Of a DNA stretch of 64,000 nucleotides, positions 48,046-59,100 are shown piece after piece. The notes below the pieces were generated by a model. That model saw nothing but the letters and a program-made list of their open reading frames with translations, was not told where the DNA came from and did no database searches. Made by a program: the position numbers and the translations under genes. Location: positions 8,191,080 through 8,255,079 of the forward strand of contig CM057162.1 of NCBI GenBank assembly GCA_029962745.1. The letters are read 5' to 3'. This DNA is from Echinometra lucunter. Taxonomy: Eukaryota; Echinodermata; Echinoidea; Camarodonta; Echinometridae. Every line of letters starts with the position of its first letter. The first letter of the stretch is position 1.

Positions 48046-48370
48046 CCCTCTCTCTCTCTAAAAAAAAAAGAGTGAACGCGTTCACTCTGTTAGGGGTGAA
48101 TTTCAGAAGAAAGTGCATTTAGAGTGAATTAAGAGTGGATTAAGAGTAAAAATTGTGATATTCACTCTGTATTCACGAGTCTTTGAGGAGTGACCTCAGT
48201 GATCACTCAAGGATTGTGAGTGATCCCTGAGGTCACTCCTCAGAGAGTGAATAAAGAGTGAATATCACAATTTTTACTCTATATTCACTCCTAATTCACT
48301 TTAAATGCACTCTCTTCTGAAATTCACCCCTAACAGAGTGAACGCGTTCACTCTTTTCTTTAGAGAGAGT
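48046..48370. mobile_element. Near-palindromic MITE, ~320 bp
   Basis: Almost the whole length pairs with itself: AGAGTGAACGCGTTCACTCT at both ends, then TTAGGGGTGAATTTCAGAAG versus its complement, then AAAAATTGTGATATTCACTC versus its complement. The centre is near 48210 (GTGATCACTCAAGGATTGTG). Each end is itself an 18-bp palindrome (GAGTGAACGCGTTCACTC). A (CT)n/(AG)n tract flanks and extends the pairing. Confidence 0.88.
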
Positions 48371-49027
48371 AGGCTAAGACCGGGTGAGCAAAATATTGGA
48401 TAGAAATGATAATAGGCCCGCTTCTTTTTAAAAAAAGTATCATTATCGTCATTATACTATTATCATTATTACCATGATCATCATCATATTGATTCATCAC
48501 AACCATTGTCATTATTCAGTATTATTTGTTTGCACAAGTACGCCTTGTTACTAACATCATAGGCCTACTGATTCTAATGTTATGTATCACTATTATCAAT
48601 TGATAAAACGAGATATAATATAGGCCTATATATATTTCTAGTTGCTCAGGTTGATCATGATTTGAAACTCTGCATGTGTTAAAACATGACCAATCTTTGT
48701 TTCCAGAGGTTTTTTCAACTAAAATTTCTGACTGCTTTTTTACAAGTTAGACCAGTACTGTTGATCAACTGGTTTTTGATTGACTTGCATCTACTTTTAT
48801 TTGGTTACATCATTTTAAAATATCATTTGGAATTTCCAACTATCTTTTATTATGTACTATTTTTTACCATGCATGGACTCGTTAATTAGACCAATTATCC
48901 CATTTTCCCAGGGTTACCAGCTGGATTTAACTAGTTCAACTGCAGGCAGGCGCGCCGGAATGGTCCCAGCCATATAGGTCCCAGCTTTGGGGGGGGGGCA
49001 AACACTCTTGGGGGCCCACGCAAAGTA
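48371..49027. other. Non-coding, nothing bounded
   Basis: AT-rich with degenerate ATTATTATC/CATTATC microsatellite near 48440-48520 and a poly-G run at 48990. Confidence 0.45.
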
Positions 49028-49712
49028 ATCCCCCGAATAAAGCAAGCATCTGCCCTTTTTAATAGATGATAAACAGCGTTTCTAGATAGGGGCCTACTGA
49101 GAAACGTTGCTTCTAATACAAGGGAGCATAGCGACCGAGTAAGAAAATTTTAATTTTTGAATGCTGAAAGTTTGCATTTTAGAGTAGGCCCCTACTAATC
49201 ATGTCAATATGTTGATTTTACATGGTTGTATATGATCGAAAATATTCCTTTTTTTTCTTCCGAGGGGGCCCGGGGTGGGCAAAATCCGATTTTGCCCCCC
49301 TTTCGATTGATGGGGCCAATTGTCCCCCTGCCTCCTCCCGTGCTTCCAGCGCCTATGAAATTGAAAATAATCCCCCGAATAAAGCAAGCATCTGCCCTTT
49401 TTAATAGATGATAGACAGAATTTCTATACTGAGAAACATTGCTTCTAATTACAATATGAGGGAGCGTGGCATCCGAGTAAGAAAATTTTTATTTTTGGAT
49501 GCTGAAAGTTTGCATTTTAGAGCACTAATCAGGTCAATATGTTAATTTCACATGGTTTTATATGATCCAAAAAATTCTTTTTTCTTTCTTCCGAGGCTCC
49601 CTAGGGGGGGGGGGGGGCAAAAATCTATTTTGCCCCCCTTCGAATGATTGGGGGGGGGGGGGGCTATTGCCCCCCTGCCCCCCCCCCCCCCCCCGCTTCC
49701 GGCGCCTATGTC
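49028..49712. repeat. Tandem duplication, two ~341-bp units
   Basis: Unit 1 (49028-49368) and unit 2 (49369-49712) both begin AATCCCCCGAATAAAGCAAG. They run through GAGAAACNTTGCTTCTAAT, GAAAGTTTGCATTTTAGAG and a TTTTGCCCCCCTT tract to GCGCCTATG. Units differ by small indels and poly-G/C length. Confidence 0.85.
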
Positions 49713-50196
49713 AACTGGTGCAGTTGCAACTCGTTTTCCCTCATGCATGGGATACAAAAAATGATTTTATTCCGCTTAACTATTTTTAACTGGGAAGGGA
49801 GCCCATGTCCAAAATGTCTGCACTAGTTCCGAATTTACATTCCATTTGCGATCTAGTCTCAAATTATGTAAATTATGCAGTTATTTCATCTGAATTGTTC
49901 TCATGTGCATCATTAAAACGAAATTCAATCTGAACTATTCAAAACTTTTTTCTTTCTTTGAAAATCGAAACTCCTCAACTCTTCATACAGATTGAGATCA
50001 ATCTACAATGTACTACTACTAGTAGTAGCTCTGTGTGATAAAACTTCTAGCATGCACGCCCTCTGTACATCGCAATATCGCCAAAAGAAGAAAGCCTAGC
50101 TAATTCGGCTAGGCTTCGAAATCTTCAGAAGATTGGAAGTTATTTTCGGAAAGATTCTTTTTCATCTCCCAAAACCCGTTGAATCGCATCAGTACA

Positions 50197-53100
50197 ATGA
50201 GCGGTAAGAATTAGTTGTGTTTTCAATAACTTTGTATCAAAGATGTTGTAATTTTAGGATTTTAAATTATTTTGTCATTGTCTAGGATCTAGATCTAGGC
50301 CTAACTTTAACTTTATGAAGTTAGAGAACTGTGGAGGTGTACGGGAAATTCTTGCTTGGCCACGCACGGCAATGCGATCGTGCATGCACTGCCTGCCGTC
50401 GATCCGGCTACACCAAAGCCGGATCGGTAGTACACGCGTAGGTCTAGCCGTAGGATGGGGGGAGGGGGTTGTCCGGACACGTAACAAAAATGAAGCCTTC
50501 TTTTTGTCTTTGGATTAAACAAAGCTATGCATTGATTTGTGGTAATCATCATCAATATTTGTTCTCTATAGATATTGTCTGATATTTTGTGCTAAAATAT
50601 TTAAGACATAACTTGAGAGATTTGCTTGTGAACTTTTTCAATTGCAATTGGCTGTTTAAAATCGACTGTCCGGATACACAACCTGTCTGGACACCCAACA
50701 ACTGGGTATACATGTCATTTGTCATTGTTGGCTATCTGCTGGCTGGTTACTGACAGTGAAACTCACAGTTTTCGCGAACAATTAATTTCCTAAACAGCCG
50801 GTGGCGATGTTGACAAAAATCAACGCAAAAAATTAAGCAAGTTGACATTTGTTTGTGAGGTTTGGAACCCTCACACAACTGCCAGTGTCGAAGATTTTGA
50901 GAGGATACTGCTGCTCGTTTCATCCATCGAGACTGCAGGAAGAGCACGTCTTCATCACAACTTGTCTCCACCCTCAACCTTGAGGTTCCACTCCACTCTC
51001 GCCATCTTTTTGCACAATTAACATTGTGGATATTCCACTCCCTTAGTATCACACCAGCTCCCTTCATCGGCAGATGAGACCACCCCCTTAAGCTCACCAT
51101 ACCTGATGCTTCTGTGACTGTGGATGCCTTTAAGTACTCCTTCTATCCTGGTACTGTGAGAATCTGGAACAGACTACCCTATGCAGCTATCAACACACCT
51201 TCCCTCACTACTTTCCAGGCTGCTGCCCTCCCAGCTATCAGAAGTTTGCAGCCACCTGCTGGACTTCGGTTACTGTAAACCGGATGGCCATGTTTTACTT
51301 GCATCCTCCACTTTTTATTGTAAATACCCTCCAACGTCACTGTCGGCCATTGACTGCACATGCACCCCCATCCCAGTTTAGCTTCCAGAATGAGCTGCTA
51401 AAGGGATTAACTCTTCAAGGTTCAAGATTTGTCAAGTACCATATACTCTAAAAAAAAGAAGAAATGGTGGTGGTGGGGTAAGGGGACATGGCCTGTGCCC
51501 TGGGGCTGATGCTGGGGCTGAGGCTGGGGCTGGGGTCTGGCCAGCCCATGTATGTATGCAACCTTCCTCATTTTGAGAAACAGTTTATCTAACTTAACTT
51601 GGGGGTCTAACACTAACAGTTACTGCCAATATAGCCCCACATCCGTCTACGGACAAAGCCAAAAAGCTGTCACTGTCAGTTTGGTTTGCTTATTTTTAAC
51701 AAATTGCGTCAAAAATTGGAAAATTATGCTATGCACTCACCAACTCTCTGGCCAACCAGCAAACCTTTTGAAATCCTCTCCTGAAAATGATTTGGAAGAA
51801 AAAAGATACGATTTTCCTGTCCTATGAAAATGAATCCCGTGTTATAGTGTCCATTCCACAGATTAAAAAAATACATGAATATTCACGATATAGCTAATAT
51901 ACATGTACATACACCGTATCTCAAAGAACAGAGCATGCTGTGTGGCTCAGTTCATATCGCGATATATCTGTTGTTGTCTTCATGCATATTCAATAATTTT
52001 GAACGAACTGTAAAATATTTGATTTGTGGAATGGACGCTACAACACAGGATCATTTTCATAGGACAAGAAAATCGGATCTTTTTTCTTCCAAATCATTTT
52101 CAGAAGAGGATTTCAGAGGGTTTGCTGGTTGGCCAGAGAATTGGTGAGTATAAGCACAATTTTTCAATTTTTGACGCAATTTGTTAAAAATAAGCGAACC
52201 AAACTGACAACTTTTTGGCTTTGTCCGTAGACATACATGTATGTCCGCTTCACGGTGGAGCCCCGTGGGGTTACTGCCAATACTGCTGCAGACCATGCCA
52301 TGGGCCATGGCCCAAGCAGTGCCAGTGGCGCAACAACTTGAACAAGGCAATTCACTAACTGTTAAATTGAACTTGACATGTTACTACTTGGCTTAACATT
52401 AGAACTTAACTGTTGGAGGCTAAGCCAAGGAAAGTTTCAACTTAGCTAAATCTCATGCATCACTTAATTCTTAAAGTTGGTTTTGTAGCAATTCCTACAG
52501 GTATAGCCTAGGGCTAGGCTATACCCAGGGAAGATTCTGAACGTAGGCATATCATGCCTCTGCATGCAGTTGTAAGTGTGAGACTCTTCCTCTACAGCTC
52601 GTTTGCTTCCAGGTACAGGGCATATTTTATAGGCTCATTCTTCCAGCATGCATCTACATTTAAAAGCCTATTTCAAAACACTGTGGGCAGTGGCAACTTC
52701 ATGCTATGTGTTTGCATGTTGGTTTCTTTGCATTGTTTAAAGATATTTTGAAAATAAAAATGAAATAAAATCTGTAAAATCTGAAATCTGCAAAAGAGAC
52801 GGAAAGCTGGTAATCTCAGTCAAGATTGCAATTACATGTTATAGTTGTAAAGTATACTATGTTTATTTCATCCCGAGTGTAATGTTATTAATCTATACTC
52901 TCAGTGTTCAAAACTAATGTACAATTAGAGCTTGCTTCATGTGCTGTCTGCGATATTTAGCACCTTGTTCTTACATGTACATGTACATGTACATCATGTA
53001 TGCAATGTTGTACATTGTGCACTTCTCACAAGATGCTGCAGTCAAAAGTCTGCATTATTCAGATGAGATGCATCAAAATCCTAGATTATTGCGCCCCGAG

Positions 53101-56100
53101 GCGTGCATTCATTGCAGTATGGCACGGAACGTGCGTGCTAGCCAACTTGAGATTCATATAATATTCATTCACAAAATATGTAGGCAAGGAGCTCCATGGT
53201 TACTCTCAAAATAAACTGTTAATGAAATGAGGTGTTTTTATTTATAAAAAAAAAATAATGACAGTGAACAACAGTTGGTGGATATTAGTAGATGTATGAT
53301 TTTAAAAGAAAAAATATGCTTAAAATAAACCAGTAATGAACTGAGATGGGTTTTTTTTACTGACTAGTCACAGTATAAAACAGTTGCTCGATGCTAGGAG
53401 ATCTACAGGACTTGAAGAAAAAAAATGCCTCATTACTTTCTCTTTTGAATCTTCAGAATGAAGACCACATTTCATCACTGTATAACCCTTCAATGTACAG
53501 TATGTGTACATTTACATGATATTTTAACTTGTGAAAGAAGAATTCTAAATGTTGATTTTCAGTCCCAAGAATGTGTTATTTTTAATGAATATTGTCATGA
53601 ATTTTTAGTTAATGCAAAATTGTATCTCAATGTTGTGTCTTTCTCAAATACATGTAGTAAGATTATATATTTCCTGATTATCTTCCTTTTCAAAGACAAT
53701 TTCCTTTTGTATCTAGTGAATTACCATCACTTGCCAGACTCTACCAGTCTTACAATCTTGTAATTTTGAGCTTCATGTGGAAATTGTTTAGTAAAATTTC
53801 TCTATTTTTGTCTTGTTTTCTATCATATGTACATGTACATGTATGTCACTTATTTTGTTCTAAGTGATTTCTTGTAAAAGGTCTTCACTTTCATTAGTTT
53901 TGGGTGCAGGCAACTACAGTATAAGCAGTCTAGAGGAGGAACAGAGAAAAGGAAAGGAAATGAAAATACTGTATATTTCATATTTGTAATTTTTAGGATG
54001 TATTTTAAATTTTCAATCAATAAATAAGGCATCATGGAAAAAGTGTATGGCCTCTGGGTATTTCTGCAGTTGCTACTCTATATGAATCCACCCCTCTATT
54101 TTTCAGTCTCTATCAACACCAGAATTAGTCACAATTGCATGATGAGAAGTGCTGGGAGGCTTCTTTTCAGGTTCGTTTACACATGATGCACTTTTTCTTT
54201 CTTTCTTTCTTTCTTTTTTTTTTTTTTTTTTTTACATGTAAGTGCAGGAAACAGCATGTGCCCTAATATAAAACTTTTATCACTCCTACTCCCATCACTG
54301 CATCAAGAGATACAGAATTGTGAAGAGCATTATGCTTACTGTGCCTCTAATTTATTGTGACATATGTGAACAGGGCTTCAGAGGCTCACTAGGGGCTTGA
54401 TCAAAATGTCACTTAAGTTCAAATTGCATATGACACTGCCCTGTGCCTTTTTTACAAGCAGTTTTGGCAACAAGGAACATCCTAGGAAATCATTGTTGCC
54501 CTACACTTATTTGGTATTTCAGGCATGTTCTCTCACTTGACTTATCAAGTCCCTCTGAGCAATAGCTCTTAAAGTCATACAGTATGTCAACTAGTTGCTT
54601 TGCCTTGCTCTTGTCCCTTTCCCAGTCTTTGTGTGTGTATCAGCACTAATAGTATCTTGTTCTCTTACATGTATGTACATTGTACACACTTCATATTGTT
54701 CCATGTTTTCCTCAAGTCTACCTAGCCACAAATGGAGCAGTGTTTTTCTTTTTTTAAGGGGTCCTCAAATTACAAGCACTGCTTTTTGGTCGATCCCCCA
54801 TTTCCACAGAATTTTAGAATCATGAAGATTTCATTTATATACATGTACATTATGTTTAATTGTAAAGAAAAAAATGAAACCCAACAAACAATATTTATCT
54901 GCTCTGTATATTATGCTTACCTAAGTAATGCCATTGTTGTTTTATTCTTCTTTTTGGAAATGAATATTAAAATCCAAATCTGAATTTGAATTTGAAACCA
55001 GATCTGAAGGCATATTATAGTTTCCTAGCAATCAGATGAAAATATGATCATCACTATTGTAACTGTTGGACCGAACAAATCATGGGATATTGAAAATCAT
55101 ATTAGACTGGCTGTGCATGTCCCTCCTAGCCAGGCTCCTAAAGCTCCGCCATTTTGTTCAGATTCATTCGAAGGCTGACCTAAGCATCCATCAATATTCA
55201 TGATCAAAAATGAATAATTCATTTTTAAAGATGATTCCAAGGACTAACGTGTGTTAATTGTAGGTGTTTTAAAACATCACACCCATCAGCCAACCACATG
55301 CGCAATTCTCTCACACAGGATTCTAGGAAGCGGCTCAATTGATAGTTGCCAGAAAGACTCCAAGGAGTCGGAGCAGTAAAACTTCCAACATACATGTACT
55401 TCTGGCAAAATCTAAATATGTAAGATCATGACTGGGCAAGAAGATGTCAGGATGAAGATGGAATGCTAATTTTTCTCTGAGTAAAGAAAATGGGACTACG
55501 GGTCACAGCTTCAAAGTTACCAAGCCATATTGAAAGACAAATGTTAGGCAGAGGTCCTTTTCTATTCGATCCATTAACAACTGGAATGGGCTACACATTC
55601 GGCAGTCCAAGTATCATCAATGGATAGCTTCTGAACATGAAAAGGAATAAACATCACCATCCTCTCAAATATACCACTTACCAATATTGATACATGTATA
55701 CCAGTGCTGTAAATATCAGGATGGCTCATAATGCTACGGTCACAAAGCCCAAAATGAGCCTGCTTGGTGGCCGGACGGCGAGTTTTTTGCCAATTTCACC
55801 AGGCACCGAGCATCGCTCGGTTGCCGCTGAAGTTTTAGTGCAGAGTTAAAACTTTGCGGTGCCTGCTCACTTTTCACTCACCGCCCAAAATACACTCGAT
55901 GCTTGAGCGGTCTCCGCCCGGAGACCAACCTAATCGAGGCGGTCGCCCTCAAGCGATTTACAGTAAAAAATCGAAGGCGCTAGATGAAAAGTCTGCCAAG
56001 CAGTTGCCGCCTGTGCGTCGCTAGGAGATCTGTCGGTCTCTGGTGGGCTAGTTTAAAATAGATCGGCGTCCGGGCGACGCCAACTTGATTATCCAAATCC

Positions 56101-59100
56101 TATGCTCAGCCTGTGGGCTTGTGGATCTCGCTGGCGTGGTCATTGAGATGGAATCAACGGCATCGTAGACCTCGTTGACCTGTCGGATGCAGTGTAAAAG
56201 CGTTATTGTTGATATCCAAAAGGCAATCATATATACATATACCCGGGTCGTTCCTGGGAAATTTCAGGAAAAGACCGGCGGGCCGCCGATGGTACACCTA
56301 CGGGACACCCGCAGATTCCCTGCCGATCGCCGGTTGGACGCTGGGCGATTTCTTAAAAATCGGCCGTTGGCAGGTGGGAGATTGTGCAGGAACCGATGGG
56401 TCATCATTCGGTCACTGCTTGGATGCCGCGAGGAGAAAATCCCCCGACATTGCCAACTTTTTACCTAAATCGATCGGCAACCGACAGGACATAGGCCGGG
56501 CATTGCTGAGGCTTTAGAGTCCGCTCGAATCGTTGGGCGATGCCTAAATTCCAGCGGCGCCGGAGTAGGCTGCAGATCGGTTGGTCGCCGCTGGCTTTTG
56601 TGACCTTAGCATTAGGCCGCTTATCAAAAATCTCGTCCTGTGTCTTTGATCATCTTTTCCTAATTGGCTCTGACTTTTGTTAGGTGCCTAAGAAAGCTGA
56701 TGCTTCAAGGCTTAACATTGAAGTAAACCAAGGAATTAAGTACATGTATCTCATCCAAGTCTTTTGAAATGAAATCTTACACATACATGTCCACCTAATC
56801 TTGTGCCTGTTTCCCATTTTTCCAGATCTTCTTGAAAGCCTTTCAGACCAGTCCGTGAGGTACGGCTCAGTGAGGCTTGCCGTTCCTCCTGGTTTCCAGA
56901 ACATCATCAGACCATCTCACACGAGGTTCTACGGGAACAACCCAAAGATAGAATCAGGTTCATTGCTGATTTTCTTCAGGATGTTCTCAGATTAGAGACA
57001 GTGAGTTACAAGTTACATGTAGTTGCCCACATTTGCACAACATTGTTTCAGAATTTTAAGAGGAATAAGCCAATTTCATTTCAAGTGACAGATATTTATG
57101 TAAAACTATCATGTTATCAAGTTTACAACAATATTCCAAAGAATAAGTGAAAATGAATGGTTTTACTCTTAAAGCATCATTAAGATGCCTTTACAAAACA
57201 AAGAAATAAAAGAAATTTGTGTTGAATATTTCTTTCACAATCCTAAATGGGAATGTACTGGGATCTAAAATTTCACGAGTGTTTTTCTATGGCTTAAAGC
57301 AATCTAAAGTAAAACTTTTGTGCAAATTGGGTGCCACTTGCAAATGTGGGCTACTACCTTGAACTGGTGTTTGGGAGGGGAGGGGCTAGGGGGTTAAAAT
57401 ATTTGTCAGTTTTGATCATTTGTACATTGTAGCTCAAGTGTTACAATTTTAAAATTTGAACAATTCCAGTCAGAGTGAGTTTTGTGCTATTTTGTTCCCT
57501 TTCCTTTAAAAAAAATACTACAATAATGACCGAAATATTACTGATGAAAAAAATCTGCTCTACTCCCATCTTTACAATCGTGGGCTCTACCATTGCATAC
57601 TTGATGTAGGTGCTGCACACTAAGAAAAAAAGGTGCAATCTTGCACCCTTCAAATGCAACATTGAGAGCACCTTTTAGGGTGCAAAATTACACCTTTTAA
57701 CAGATTTGCACCTTTAAAGGTGCATTAGCGGCATTTTTGCACCCTAAAGGGTGCAGAGTTGCACCCGTTCAGAAAAGGTGCAAATTTGCACCTTTTGTAC
57801 AAAAAAGTTGCATCTTTTAGGATGCAACGGGCATTTCAGGGTGCAAACAAGAACGAAAAGGTGCATTTTTGCACCTTTTTTCGTCCGGGGTGGAAGATTG
57901 CACCGAAAAAGGTGCAGCCAGTGTTTCATTTAGGGTGCAGTTATTTTCTTAGTGTGTGGAATGCTAAGAAAAGATTGGAATGGGGGGGGGGGGGGCAGAG
58001 CATCGTAAGCAGTAAGCAAATGATGGTTATTTTCAGTTCAGTTCAGTTCAGGTGTGTTTATTTCTCATGTAACGTAAATACATATCAAACAAACAAACAG
58101 AAATTACAATATAAGAAAAAAATGATATACAAAAATTGAAGCAAGTTGGCAATAGATACATAGATACATATACAAAACCTATAGCATGATTATACAGCAA
58201 ATAGAAAACATGAGAAATGAGGAACTAAAAAAAAGCAAAGCTTGTAAAACATTAGTTCCCCGGTGATCAAATACAATTATCAAGTTATAAAGTCAAAATA
58301 AATTTGTATATACCAAATTATGGAGGATTATACATTGCCTTGTAGAAATATGGTTTTATATGTTTTTTTTAAAATTTGCTGAATTCATGTATTTTCCATT
58401 TTAGTTAGTCTCACTCATGTTCCACTTCCTTCATTACATGTATTTGACCAAACACTGTGCATGTAATATATCCATTCTTGAAATTTATACCCTTTGGTTA
58501 CATTCATTTATCAATACATTCTCTAACCTTTCTATTGGTGTATTTAAGGACAGAATGTCCTTAAGTACACCATTCAGAAATGTTCTTGCTTTTGAAACTG
58601 TATGTAGGTACAGGCTATGACCCGGTTCAACAGGGGGAGCTTATTGAGCGATTGCAGGCTCAGTATAGACAGCTGAGAAAGGACAAGGGCATGTTAGCAG
58701 AGCAGCAAGTCAAGAGACTGTACCACAGGAAGGGGATGAGACAGGGGGGAGAGCAGGGGGTGATGCTGCCCCTTCTACCAGGAACAAGCTACAGGTATTG
58801 GGGATGCATGGGTAACATGACTTGTGCTCCAGATGGCTATATTTCCTCCATGCTTTATTTTGTCAAAGATAGGGTTAGTTAGGGATTGAGTTTCAGGGTG
58901 TGATTCAAGGCTGTGGTAGTGGTTAGGCGCCTTATGAAAAGTCAAAGCCAATTTGGAATGCAGCCTTAGCGTCTTTCCCGCTCAGCAAATCTTTTCCCCT
59001 CTGATCCTCCCGTTTGTGCGTAAACAATACAATGGGGGATAAGGAAAGCCGATGTAAAAGAAACGGTCATGGTGAAGATGATGAAAGACGTGGATGAGAG

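Larger units (their letters stand above)
50204..56825 (+). other. Intron 1 of the RIIa gene
   Basis: A 6.6-kb intron if exon 1 is right. It contains a LINE remnant (50835-51280), a fold-back (51619-52282) and a GC-rich DNA element (55729-56614). The part 52283-55728 is AT-rich with a (CTTT)n/poly-T tract at 54198-54232 and several (TACATG)n tracts. No exon is recognised there. Confidence 0.5.

Noticed and set aside
53458..53763. 101-codon plus-strand frame
   Set aside because: AT-driven, Phe/Leu/Ile-rich with no splice context or motif.
56175..56517. Two overlapping ~100-codon plus-strand frames
   Set aside because: They lie inside the GC-rich inverted-repeat element, and openness follows from its composition.
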